Assembly (NCBI GenBank): GCA_018818165.1
Contig: JAHISP010000086.1
Span: 1-45,272 of the forward strand
Origin: Bacteroidota bacterium
GTDB lineage: Bacteria; Bacteroidota; Ignavibacteria; Ignavibacteriales; Melioribacteraceae
Direction: 5' to 3'
Length of the DNA: 45,272 bases
Shown here: in pieces, positions 15,667-25,552 of the stretch
Layout: the number at the start of each line of letters is the position of its first letter
Position numbering within the stretch: position 1 is the stretch's first letter
Notes under the pieces: model-generated
The model's database searches: none
What the model saw: the letters and a program-made list of their open reading frames with translations, nothing else
What the model was told of the DNA's origin: nothing
Made by a program: the position numbers and the translations under genes

Positions 15667-17158
15667 AATAACAAATTATCTTTCTTGCTGATTTTCCATT
15701 TACAAATTTATAATCAAAAGTTTGTAATTCAACTACTGAATCAAAATATTTTTTAATTTCGTTTAAATCATTATCGTATTCTGTTCTATCGCTTCTAACA
15801 TAAATTGCATCTTTGCCAATTAAATTATCTGGAATTCCCCAATAATCAAACTGCAATGCTCGTTTTCCATAAATATTTTCCGCATAAGTATTTTGCTGAT
15901 CGGGCAAATAAAATTTTAGAAGAGATGCACCTTTGTAGCCATTACTAAAAATGAAGACGCTGTCTTTTCCCCCATGTTCTTGCTGAATTTTATATATTTT
16001 TTGAGAAGCATCTTGCCAACCACTCCAAGTATTTCCATTGCCAAGTGGAATATTTGGAACAACCATTACTAAATGACCAAGAAAAACTAAAATGATAGAC
16101 GACCCAATTCCAAATTTCATCAACTTTGTTTGTTTAATTTTTTTTAATGTTAATTCAATAAAATTTTCAGAATATAAAATTGATATAATTGCAATTAGCG
16201 GAAGAAATCCAGGCAACAGCCAATTCATTTTAACTAATGATGTTAAACTTACAAATGAAAATCCACCAATGATAATAATTGCACTCCAAAAATAGAGTTG
16301 CAGATTTTCTCTATGTTTCCAATTTTTAATTACTGAAAAAAGACTTTTGAAAAGATAAACAAAAAGTAATGGTGTAAGCATAAAAAGCTGACTTCCTAAG
16401 AGCTGAAGAATGTATGTAATTTGTAATGACCGCACTGTGCTTGCTCTTTCTGTAGATTGAAACAGAAATGAAGCCCAGCTGCGTTCGTAATTCCAATAAA
16501 TTACTGGAGCAAAAATTACAAAGCCAAGTGCAATTGCTAAATATGGATATGGAGAGAGCAATTCTTTTCGGTATTTGGATGAAAAGATAAAAAAGAAAAA
16601 TATTGCTCCAATAATTACAATTGCCGTGTATTTGCTTACCAATCCAAAACCAAGAGCAACACCAGCAAGAAGCCACCAGTTTCTATTTTCAGTAATTATC
16701 CTTTCTTGAACTGAATAAATAACAAGTAACCAAAAGAACATTAGTGGAGTATCTGGCACAATTGTGATGGAATATATGTGAGCAAACAAAGTAAGATTTA
16801 ATAAAATAACAGAGAGAAAAGCCAATTTGTTTTTATTAGTATTTGGAATATAATTTTCGGTAAAACGCGATACCGTTTTGTAGAGCAAAAGGCTTGTTAA
16901 CAAATACCAAAAAACAGCCATAAATTTTACGCCAAAAATGTTATCACCAAAAATATTTGTTCCAAACCAAATTGAATAAGCAGCCATTGGCGGATGATCG
17001 AAATAAGACCAATCCAAATTTTGAGAGTAAAACCAATAGTACGCTTCCTGCGGTGTAATTGGAATAAAGAAAAGATATGCAAATTTTACGAAAGCAATAA
17101 TGCCAAGGAATTTGTAAAAATTACTTTTTGATGAAAGAAATGTTTCGTTGAAAATCAA
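15638..17158 (-). CDS. GT39/ArnT-like membrane glycosyltransferase
   Basis: 506 aa, about ten or more membrane segments. The first extracytoplasmic loop reads PQEAYYWFYSQNLDWSYFDH, followed by PPM, the signature of the GT39/PMT_2 (ArnT-like) family. The usual acidic DE at the start of this motif appears as QE, a variant I believe recurs in relatives. A soluble C-terminal part (about 400-500) follows the last helix. The family moves a sugar from a polyprenyl-phosphate donor to lipid or protein outside the cytoplasmic membrane. It overlaps the GtrA-like gene by 29 bp and leads the GT-gtrA-purU run. Donor and acceptor are unknown. Confidence 0.88.
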   Translation of the reverse strand: MIFNETFLSSKSNFYKFLGIIAFVKFAYLFFIPITPQEAYYWFYSQNLDWSYFDHPPMAAYSIWFGTNIFGDNIFGVKFMAVFWYLLTSLLLYKTVSRFTENYIPNTNKNKLAFLSVILLNLTLFAHIYSITIVPDTPLMFFWLLVIYSVQERIITENRNWWLLAGVALGFGLVSKYTAIVIIGAIFFFFIFSSKYRKELLSPYPYLAIALGFVIFAPVIYWNYERSWASFLFQSTERASTVRSLQITYILQLLGSQLFMLTPLLFVYLFKSLFSVIKNWKHRENLQLYFWSAIIIIGGFSFVSLTSLVKMNWLLPGFLPLIAIISILYSENFIELTLKKIKQTKLMKFGIGSSIILVFLGHLVMVVPNIPLGNGNTWSGWQDASQKIYKIQQEHGGKDSVFIFSNGYKGASLLKFYLPDQQNTYAENIYGKRALQFDYWGIPDNLIGKDAIYVRSDRTEYDNDLNEIKKYFDSVVELQTFDYKFVNGKSARKIICYYAKKYHGKN

Positions 17159-17181
17159 AGTTATTCCTTGAGCTAAAAATG

Positions 17182-17522
17182 TTACTCGTCTATTTGTTTA
17201 ATAATGTTTAGAATGTCTTTCTTGGAAATGGTTTCAGTCTGGGATTTATCATAAATTGACAGAAGATAAAGTTCATTTATTTTTTCATATTTTACAAAAA
17301 TCACAACAAGATGTGTTATTATTCTAACGCCACCCCTTTTCCCTTGCTTTTGACAGCTAAACGAATTTTAAATGAATTGTTTCCTATCGAACTACCTAAA
17401 GTTGGGTTGTCCTTTAATTGCAGCTCAAGAATCTCCAATTCACTTTTTAAGGATTTATACTTTTTTAATAGTTTCTTTGCTTCATTGGAAAAATTTGTTG
17501 TAATAAAAACATTAGTTTTCAT
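17182..17522 (-). pseudogene. RelE/ParE-type toxin, frameshifted
   Basis: The intact reading frame from the ATG at 17522 gives 67 residues and stops at 17319-17321, after IRLAVKSKGKGVALE. The remaining third of the toxin is in the -1 frame: GGVRIITHLVVIFVKYEKIN and onward to a stop at 17182-17184. Family members normally read IRLA..SKGKGKSGG.RVIT without a break, so a single base is missing near the run 17333-17344 (minus strand AAAAGGGG). If the frame is restored, the protein is about 112 aa, the usual RelE-family length. The active toxin would be an mRNA-cleaving ribonuclease or a gyrase poison. The gene starts 11 bp inside the antitoxin gene. A sequencing error at the homopolymer run is the main alternative. 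Confidence 0.8.
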
Positions 17523-17724
17523 CTAAGAATTCTCTTAGAGTTTTTGCTTTACCTTTGTTTTTCTTTAACAGTTTAATTTCTTCAACTGATTTCTGAAGGC
17601 CAGTAAGCATTTCAAGTTTATTTTTCATGGAATTTTGTTTCTTAAGTAAATTTTTCCAATCATCAATTTCAATAATAACTGCGGTTTGATTTCCATTAAC
17701 ATCACTTATGTAACTTACGTCCAT
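17512..17724 (-). CDS. Antitoxin of RelE/ParE-type system
   Basis: 70 aa. The N-terminus MDVSYISDVNGNQTAVIIEI followed by DDW resembles small Phd/YefM-like or 'prevent-host-death' antitoxins that pair with this toxin type. The C-terminal half is helical and charged (KGKAKTLREFLDEN) and would wrap the toxin. It overlaps the frameshifted toxin gene by 11 bp, the usual antitoxin-first order. The protein itself looks intact. Such antitoxins usually autorepress their own promoter, but I see no clear operator in the 60 bp upstream. Confidence 0.8.
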   Translation of the reverse strand: MDVSYISDVNGNQTAVIIEIDDWKNLLKKQNSMKNKLEMLTGLQKSVEEIKLLKKNKGKAKTLREFLDEN

Positions 17725-17783
17725 TTTGAAACCTAATAATTATTTGAGTTTAATTTACGACATTTTTGAAATAATTTCTTAAA

Positions 17784-17829
17784 TAAAAAAAGGCTGAATC
17801 CTGTGTAATAATTACATAGGATATCAGCC
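17784..17829 (-). terminator. Intrinsic terminator of eno
   Basis: Read on the minus strand, GGCTGATATCCTATGTAA pairs with TTACACAGGATTCAGCC around a short loop, followed by a run of seven T residues (17784-17791). It begins 20 bp after the enolase stop codon, so it ends eno transcription before the toxin-antitoxin pair. Confidence 0.9.
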
Positions 17830-17850
17830 CCATTTGAACAAATATTTAAT

Positions 17851-19256
<1,406 letters not shown>

Positions 19257-19401
19257 AACAAATAATTTAAAACATAAGATTTATATTTATCAAAGAATTT
19301 ATACATTAGTAAACATAACTTACAAATAAATATAATTTGTAACCAAAAGTTCAAAGTAAAGATTTGTGCTTTCTAGAAAATATTGAATTAAAAATTTCTG
19401 T

Positions 19402-19860
19402 CTATAAGTCAATCATTTCATCCCACATATTATCCATACTAGTTATTATAGTTTTCAGTCTAATTGGTAAATCTGTTGCTAAGGGTGTACGAACAGATAC
19501 TGTATCAGGCATTCCACTGTAACTAAAAATAATAGTGATATAATCTTGATCTGTTATGTCAATTAATGGGTCATAATGTGATTTATAGGTTGAAAACGAT
19601 TCAAATTGACTGGCTAAATTATTTTGCTCCCTATCCTTCAAAAATCTTGAAGAACTTTTTAATGTGTCGCCTCCATAAGAGTGGTAAGCATTTACCAATC
19701 CATTATTATAAATATTAAGTGTTAACTTACCACCCTGCCCAGATCTGGAATAATGAATTTCCATTTCAGAAAATTCCAAATCATAATTGGGTTCAACTGA
19801 ATTATTACACTGGATAAATAATATTGAAATGATAAACATTATTATGGAAATTTTTCTCAT
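19402..19860 (-). CDS. Small lipoprotein of unknown function
   Basis: 152 aa from the ATG at 19860 (a GTG 12 bp upstream is open but less likely). The signal peptide IIMFIISILFIQC ends in a lipobox Cys, so it is probably an outer-membrane or periplasmic lipoprotein. The mature part begins around NNSVEPNYDLEF and contains IHYSRSGQGGKLTLNIYNNG. The order 'RSGG, strand, helix with L..F, D-x-Y strand, V.V' loosely recalls emfourin-type inhibitor folds, but this is only a suggestion. The tail SVEP and the neighbour's AVEP resemble each other just after the lipobox. No function can be assigned. Confidence 0.7.
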   Translation of the reverse strand: MRKISIIMFIISILFIQCNNSVEPNYDLEFSEMEIHYSRSGQGGKLTLNIYNNGLVNAYHSYGGDTLKSSSRFLKDREQNNLASQFESFSTYKSHYDPLIDITDQDYITIIFSYSGMPDTVSVRTPLATDLPIRLKTIITSMDNMWDEMIDL

Positions 19861-19904
19861 TACTTTTCCCACTTTATTTATATAAAGATAACTCTATTTA
19901 TTAC

Positions 19905-20214
19905 TTAATATTTAAGTTTTATCGAAATTAATTCTTTAAGAAATTGTGCTTTCCATAATTGCTTGTTCAGCTTTATCACCAAAATAAAAAGCAATTCTGA
20001 AAGAATTAGGAATAATTGAAAGCCAAAATATAGTCTTTGTTTTTTTAGTCACTTTTAATAGACAACCCTTGCCATCAATATAATATCTCCATAATTCAGA
20101 AAATTGCGAGTATTCAATGTAGATATAATCACAAATAGAATTCCATTGTTTTTTAGTGCTTCCAATATGAGAAAATATAATTTCTTCAGTTGGAAATTGA
20201 TTTTTTTCTAAAAG
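19905..20214 (-). pseudogene. Decayed DUF3788-family gene
   Basis: An open stretch of 92 codons (20214 to 19939) has no ATG, GTG or TTG start near its beginning and an in-frame TAA just upstream. It reads NQFPTEEIIFSHIGSTKKQW and later LLKVTKKTKTIFWLSIIPNS and FRIAFYFGDKAEQAIMESTIS, then stops. This matches what I know of DUF3788 proteins (about 140 aa). Immediately after, in a shifted frame, FLKELISIKLKY then a stop looks like the family's C-terminal end (..KELI.IKL). An internal deletion of some 30 codons would explain both. The function of the intact family is unknown. It lies between two lipoprotein genes on the same strand. Confidence 0.6.
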
Positions 20215-20245
20215 TTAACGGATTGTTCTGTTCGTTTCCGAACTC

Positions 20246-20665
20246 CTATTTTTTATTTGCCTCAAATGTGCCATAATTAGTTATGCCAACATAACTAATG
20301 TATTGCCATTCACCCACATATTTGCCTTGCTCAAGTGTTCCAGTAAGAATAAGATTATTGTCAATAAATTGTGGATTTAGTTCAACAAAAGTTAAATCGC
20401 CATGTTTACTACCAACAAGTTTTCCAGTTCCTACTTGAGGACCAATGTTTTCTGAATTTCCAACTTTCTTTAATTCCCATTCACCCAAAATTCCCAAACT
20501 GTCTGTGAAATTAATTGTAATCCATCCCTCAACAATTTTTATTCCAGTTGAATCATAGCTTTTGTATAAATACATTTCGGTTGGATCTGGTTCAACAGCA
20601 CTATCATTACATGAAGTAATAACAAAACCCGCGATAATTAAACCAATTAAAAATATTTTTCTCAT
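20246..20665 (-). CDS. Small lipoprotein of unknown function
   Basis: 139 aa from the ATG at 20665, which follows GAGGAAATTATT, a good ribosome-binding site; an upstream in-frame ATG is weaker. The signal peptide IFLIGLIIAGFVITSC ends in a lipobox Cys, giving a lipoprotein. The mature protein is mostly beta-strand (about 120 aa), with short repeats of the kind GTGKLVGSKHGDLTFVEL and LTGTLEQGKYVGEWQYISYV. The pattern 'G-x-L..GxYxGxW' suggests a small antiparallel beta barrel or lipocalin-like shape. No enzyme motif is visible. Confidence 0.7.
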   Translation of the reverse strand: MRKIFLIGLIIAGFVITSCNDSAVEPDPTEMYLYKSYDSTGIKIVEGWITINFTDSLGILGEWELKKVGNSENIGPQVGTGKLVGSKHGDLTFVELNPQFIDNNLILTGTLEQGKYVGEWQYISYVGITNYGTFEANKK

Positions 20666-20887
20666 AATAATTTCCTCTTTGCCTATAAAAAACACTGTAT
20701 TTATTTTTCCTAACAGATTAAAGTACTAAAATTAGTTGAAATTAAAAAGAAATAAGAGTCTCCCCAAATGGTAGGAATTAAACGCACTTAATAAAGGATT
20801 TAGCAAAACCAAATATAAGGTTGGAATCAATTATAATAATTCTAAACTGCATAAAAAGCAATAAATTTTTCAACTAAATTAATTGAG

Positions 20888-21340
20888 CTAATGTCCTTTG
20901 GCTTTAACTCGAACTTCAAATTTTTGAGATCCCACATTTTCGAAAAGAAATATTTCTGCAGAAACTCCATCTTTATGAATTTGGAATTCAGTTGTAGAAA
21001 GCGTATCCGAAACGAATCCATGTTTAATTGAGGAAGAAATAACTTCATTCAAGTCCTTTATTGCCGAGGATTTGCTTCCATATCCTTTAGTAGCTTCAGC
21101 TTGGAAAATACCCTTAGCGTTTGCAACAAAAACTAATTGAAGAGTTTGGGTTTTGTAGAACACACATTCCATTGCTGGATTGCTTTTATCCTGATGAGCA
21201 GGTTTGCCATATTCTTTTACAGCAGAACTTAAAGGCTTTCCAATTAAGTAAAAAACTTTAATGTTTTGAGCAATTGTAGTTATTGGTTGAAAAAGCAAAA
21301 ATAAAAAGAGAAGAATTCCTGTTGCTATTGTAGATTTCAT
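20888..21340 (-). CDS. Secreted protein of unknown function
   Basis: 150 aa from the ATG at 21340, preceded by GGAGGCATT, a near-perfect ribosome-binding site. The signal peptide (about 1-25, cleavage after TIAQ) is of type I. The mature part starts NIKVFYLIGKPLSSAVKEYG and has a helical middle section and strand-rich ends; one Cys (MECVFY) is present. It is probably periplasmic. It is not recognisable as any named family. It stands alone with 190 bp downstream and 290 bp upstream to the divergent racemase gene. Confidence 0.75.
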   Translation of the reverse strand: MKSTIATGILLFLFLLFQPITTIAQNIKVFYLIGKPLSSAVKEYGKPAHQDKSNPAMECVFYKTQTLQLVFVANAKGIFQAEATKGYGSKSSAIKDLNEVISSSIKHGFVSDTLSTTEFQIHKDGVSAEIFLFENVGSQKFEVRVKAKGH

Positions 21341-21630
21341 AATGCCTCCAACTTGGATTAGTTGATAATACAATAAAAAAAATCTTTATTTTTAATATCA
21401 GAACAAGAAGATTAGATAAATTAACAAAAATGAGTTAATAGCATCCTCTGTTAATATTCCAATTTATTTTATTATTTGCAACACTAATTTTTGTTAGACC
21501 TATTAAAAAAAATTGCTTATCATATTTGAAATTATTGATTTAGCCCATACATTTAGTAGTAAGTGTTTTATTAAAATTAGCTAATTTTACTTGTAATAAC
21601 CTGATTTAATTATAAAAAAGGACTGAACAA

Positions 21631-22383
21631 ATGATTGGTATTGTTGGTGGTCTTGGACCTTATGCAGGCATTGACTTGCTTAAAAAAGTATATGATAATA
21701 CAATTGCAAATAGTGACCAAGAACATCTTAACACAGTGCTAGTTTCTATGCCTTCAAGTATTAATGACAGAACGGAGTTTTTGGCTGATAAAACAATTGA
21801 AAATCCAGCCGTTGCCATTGTTGAAGTGCTTTTATTACTTGAAAAAATTGGAGTAACATTTGCTGGCATTCCTTGCAACACTGCTCACTCAAAGGAAATA
21901 TTTGATGTCATTTTAACTAAGTTAAAAGAAAAAAAAAGCATGTTAAATGTTTTAAATATGATAACTGAAACAATTCTGTTTCTTAACACGAATTATCCCA
22001 ATATTGTTCGTGTGGGTGTTTTATCAACCACTGGAACTTATAAAAGCGGAATTTATTCCGAACCTCTTAAGGCAAATGGTTATAAAGTAATATTGCCAAC
22101 AATTGAAATTCAGGAAGAACTAATACATCCAGCAATATATGACTCTGTGTTTGGAATAAAAACAGTTTCAAATCCCATTAATCCCAAAGCGGTTAAAAAT
22201 TTATTACAAGGAGTTGCATTTTTGAAGAAAAATGGTGCTCAAGCAGTAATTCTTGGCTGCACGGAAATTCCACTTGCAATTCCTCAAAAGGAAATTGACG
22301 GCATTGTTATGATTGATGCAACTAATGTTTTAGCTAGAGCATTAATAAATAAATATTCTCCTGATAAATTAAAAGGACTATAG
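21631..22383 (+). CDS. Aspartate/glutamate racemase family protein
   Basis: 250 aa. The start MIGIVGGLGPYAGIDLLKKV, the first catalytic Cys82 in GIPCNTAH and the second Cys210 in LGCTEIPLA identify the PLP-independent Asp/Glu racemase family. These enzymes interconvert L- and D-amino acids (Asp, Glu or broader) with two cysteines acting as acid/base. The ATG follows AAAGGACTGAACAA. It is followed 3 bp later by an exported P1 peptidase gene, so the two are one transcription unit. A link to D-amino-acid or peptide turnover is plausible, but substrate specificity cannot be read. Confidence 0.9.
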   Translation: MIGIVGGLGPYAGIDLLKKVYDNTIANSDQEHLNTVLVSMPSSINDRTEFLADKTIENPAVAIVEVLLLLEKIGVTFAGIPCNTAHSKEIFDVILTKLKEKKSMLNVLNMITETILFLNTNYPNIVRVGVLSTTGTYKSGIYSEPLKANGYKVILPTIEIQEELIHPAIYDSVFGIKTVSNPINPKAVKNLLQGVAFLKKNGAQAVILGCTEIPLAIPQKEIDGIVMIDATNVLARALINKYSPDKLKGL

Positions 22384-22386
22384 ATT

Positions 22387-23529
22387 ATGATTAAAATATT
22401 ATTAATTTCATTAATTGTATTCACCTTTGCAAATAACAATATAGCTCAAGAGCGCGGAAGAGCACGTGATTTAGGTATTAATTCTGGCATTCTTACTCCA
22501 GGGCATTTTAATGCAATTACAGATGTAAAAGGAGTTTCGGTTGGACAAAAAACGCTTATTGTGGGCGATTCGGTAAGAACAGGTGTTACTGTTATTATTC
22601 CGCATGAAGGAAATATCTTTCAGGAAAAAGTACCTGCCGCAGTTTTTGTGGGAAACGGATTTGGAAAAGCAATTGGTTTTACTCAAATAGAAGAACTTGG
22701 AAACATTGAAACTCCTATTGCGCTTACAAATACATTAAATGCTTTTTTAGTTGCAAATGCATTGGTTAACTACACATTATCAGTGCCAGATAATGAAGAT
22801 GTTAGATCTGTAAACCCTATTGTTGGAGAAACAAATGATGGTTGGCTTAATGATATTGCTGGTAGATATGTAAAAAATGAACATGTGCAACAGGCAATTA
22901 ATTCTGCTAAATCAGGAGAAGTAGAAGAAGGAAGTGTTGGTGCTGGAACAGGAACTAGATGTCTGGGTTTCAAAGGTGGTATTGGAACTTCATCACGTGT
23001 ACTTCCTATAGACAAGGGTGGATATACTATTGGAGTTCTTGTGCAAACAAACTTTGGTGGAATTTTAACTATAAATGGAGCTCCCGTTGGAAAAGAATTA
23101 AATAATTTTTATATGGCTGAAGATGTTCCATACGTGGTAGATGGGTCTTGCATGATTGTAATTGCCACAGATGCTCCTCTTTCTGCTCGAAATTTGAAAC
23201 GTTTAGCTAAACGATCGTTTTTAGCCTTTGGACGCGTGGGTTCTTTTTCCTCTAATGGAAGTGGTGATTATAGTATTGCATTTAGCACTAACAAGGATTT
23301 ACGTATTCCATATGATGATGATAATATCGAAAAAAATATTAAGGAAGTTTCAAATGACCATATGTCGCCTCTTTTTCTTGCAATAGTTGAAGCAACAGAA
23401 GAAGCTATTTATAACTCCCTATTTATGGCTAAAACAATAACTGGACAAAATGGAAGAGTAACAGAAGCATTACCAATTGAAAAAACACTTAAAATTTTAG
23501 ATAAATATAATGCTAGAATTAAAAATTGA
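22387..23529 (+). CDS. P1-family (DmpA-like) aminopeptidase, exported
   Basis: 380 aa. A signal peptide (about 1-20, ILLISLIVFTFANNNIAQE) precedes RARDLGINSGILTPGHFNAI and TDVKGVSVGQKTL, typical of DmpA/P1 peptidases. The self-cleavage and nucleophile site is SNGSGDYSIAF, with Ser292 expected to be the N-terminal nucleophile of the small subunit. The upstream glycine-rich GSVGAGTGTRCLGFKGGIGT is also conserved. Family members cleave N-terminal L- or D-amino acids or beta-peptides after autoprocessing. It lies 3 bp after the racemase gene, so export and racemisation may serve the use of D- or unusual amino-acid peptides. The signal peptide suggests periplasmic action. Confidence 0.92.
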   Translation: MIKILLISLIVFTFANNNIAQERGRARDLGINSGILTPGHFNAITDVKGVSVGQKTLIVGDSVRTGVTVIIPHEGNIFQEKVPAAVFVGNGFGKAIGFTQIEELGNIETPIALTNTLNAFLVANALVNYTLSVPDNEDVRSVNPIVGETNDGWLNDIAGRYVKNEHVQQAINSAKSGEVEEGSVGAGTGTRCLGFKGGIGTSSRVLPIDKGGYTIGVLVQTNFGGILTINGAPVGKELNNFYMAEDVPYVVDGSCMIVIATDAPLSARNLKRLAKRSFLAFGRVGSFSSNGSGDYSIAFSTNKDLRIPYDDDNIEKNIKEVSNDHMSPLFLAIVEATEEAIYNSLFMAKTITGQNGRVTEALPIEKTLKILDKYNARIKN

Positions 23530-24184
23530 AAATTGCATTATTAAATTTCATAAACAATTGAATAAACACATAAAATTCATCACTATGAATACTATTTGTG
23601 ATTTGTATATTCAAATTACTCAAGATGTGATAGGAAATTTGTAAAAAATGTTACATCCAAAATAGGAATCAGCGTTTTTACCTGACTGTAAAAAACTACA
23701 AAAAATGATTAGACAATTAAGTGCTTTTTACCATATTTCTCCAGATGATGGTAAATACTATGAAGACATGCACTCAATTTTGATTATTTGTAGGAAAACC
23801 TTTTATACTTCCTATAGGAATCATTAACACGTTTGATTATATAAACCATATAACGATATTAGAAATAAACTCGATTGAATGTTAATTTTTGGAAATCCCA
23901 ATTAAATTTGGAATTAAGTTCGTTGGATAACAGAGAATACAGTATTATTAGCTTTTTCAAAAAAATAGCTTAACAATCGTAACACAAATAAAGCACAGAC
24001 TTTTTGTTTTTTGTGTGCTCTATTGATGTATATTCTGAGAATACTACTTAATATTCAGATAAATAAATTATATTAAAAATGTATTATAAAATATTACATT
24101 ATAACTTTTTAATCATTAACTTTAAGATTAATAATTTACTATTATAAAATATTAGCAAAAACTGATTATGATACTCATGGATAA
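23530..24184 (+). other. 655-bp intergenic region without a gene
   Basis: No convincing ORF: the longest ATG frame is 40 codons (23705-23827) with no recognisable similarity. One imperfect hairpin at 23987-24024 (AATAAAGCACAGA against TGTGTGCTCTATT, two mismatches, 12-base T-rich loop) is visible but lacks a following T-run. The region separates the racemase-peptidase pair from the kinase gene and probably carries the end of the former transcript and the promoter of the latter. I cannot identify either precisely. Confidence 0.6.
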
Positions 24185-25495
24185 ATGGAATTTCCCCAAA
24201 TGATTGATTTTGAAAATATTGAAAATGATAATAAAAAGCAGTTGTCATATATCATGGTTTACGTAAGTTCCATTATGTTTCCCGTATTCATGTTAGTTTC
24301 ATATTTCCAAAAAGATTTTATAAACTTCATTTATACAGCCTCTGCGAGCATTATCCAATTATTATTTTATTACTTACTTAAAAAAAATTATTCTCTAAAA
24401 ATAGTTTATACTTTAGGGTTTACTGTATATGCTCTAATTTTTATCTATCTTATTATTACTGGTGGTATAAATAACACGGGTTTTATATGGACTTTTGTTT
24501 TTCCTATGAGTTTGTCAATTTATTTTGGTAAAAAACATGGATTACTTCTTTCTCTTATTTTTTTAATTTTAATAATAGCTAGTTTCCTTTCAGTTTCGGT
24601 CTACCGAGAAGTGGGTAATTATTTTCGACTAAAATACATTGCAGTTTATCTTTTAGTTGTGATAATTAGCTACTCTCATGAAAGAATTAAATTGCTATTA
24701 AATAACAAATTAAAAGAGATTATTTCAAATCTACAAGAAAAAAACAATGAATTATTAAGGAAGGAAAAGGAATTAAAGTTTGCCAAGGACGCTGCAATTA
24801 TTGCAGAACAAATTAAATCTGAATTTCTTGCCCAAATGTCCCATGAAATTAGAACTCCAATTAATATTATTACTGGAAATTCAGGCTATATTAAGGAAAT
24901 GATTTCTAACGATGTGGATTCTGAAATAATTGAATGTTTTAATAGTATAGAGATAGCAACTAGTAGAATTATTAGAACTACTGATTTAATTATCAACGCT
25001 TCGGAATTACAAACAGGCGGTTTTCAACCAATATTTGCTAATATTGATTTAAATAACACTGTTCTTAAAAGATTATTTGATGAGTATCAAAAAGTTGCAA
25101 ATCAAAAAGGGCTTGAATTTATTTATAAGTGTGAACCGAAAGAATTTGTTTTATTTGGTGATGATTACAGCTTAAATCAAATATTTGCTAATTTAATTGA
25201 TAATGCAATTAAGTATACAGCAGAAGGAAAAGTTGAAATTGTTTTATCTAAGCTTGTCGATAAAAAAATAATGGTAGAAATTAAAGATACTGGTATTGGA
25301 ATTAATACTAAATTTAAAGAGCAAATGTTTCATCCATTTGCTCAAGAAGAACAAGGCTACAAAAGAAAGTTTGATGGAAATGGACTTGGGTTGACTTTGG
25401 TGAAAGGTTACCTTGATTTACATAAAGCCAAGATAGAAGTTGAAAGTTCAAAAAATATTGGCTCAACTTTTAGAATAATTTTTGATCAAGAATAA
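24185..25495 (+). CDS. Membrane-embedded sensor histidine kinase
   Basis: 436 aa. Five or six hydrophobic helices fill residues about 18-165 (for example LGFTVYALIFIYLIITGG), leaving little periplasmic mass, so it may sense within the membrane. A coiled coil (about 170-205) leads to HisKA with LAQMSHEIRTPIN (His220) and HATPase_c (NLIDNAIKYT, DTGIGI, DGNGLGLTLV). The C-terminal tail QGYKRKFDGNG.GL and the spacing mark it as a relative of the transmitters at 154, 3010 and 7993, 14 kb away on the opposite strand. It has no adjacent response regulator. An ATG six codons downstream (MIDFEN) is an alternative start. Confidence 0.9.
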   Translation: MEFPQMIDFENIENDNKKQLSYIMVYVSSIMFPVFMLVSYFQKDFINFIYTASASIIQLLFYYLLKKNYSLKIVYTLGFTVYALIFIYLIITGGINNTGFIWTFVFPMSLSIYFGKKHGLLLSLIFLILIIASFLSVSVYREVGNYFRLKYIAVYLLVVIISYSHERIKLLLNNKLKEIISNLQEKNNELLRKEKELKFAKDAAIIAEQIKSEFLAQMSHEIRTPINIITGNSGYIKEMISNDVDSEIIECFNSIEIATSRIIRTTDLIINASELQTGGFQPIFANIDLNNTVLKRLFDEYQKVANQKGLEFIYKCEPKEFVLFGDDYSLNQIFANLIDNAIKYTAEGKVEIVLSKLVDKKIMVEIKDTGIGINTKFKEQMFHPFAQEEQGYKRKFDGNGLGLTLVKGYLDLHKAKIEVESSKNIGSTFRIIFDQE

Positions 25496-25552
25496 AATAA
25501 TATATAAAGCATTCCATATGAAGTACTTATGAATTAGCACCAAAATATTTTC

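Noticed and set aside
17319-17522. Programmed -1 ribosomal frameshift in the toxin gene
   Set aside because: The run GGA AAA GGG GTG does not fit the canonical X XXY YYZ slippery pattern, and no clear downstream stem or pseudoknot is seen; simple indel is more likely.
23705-23827. 40-codon ORF in the 655-bp gap
   Set aside because: There is no recognisable similarity, no ribosome-binding site and no sensible composition; probably chance.
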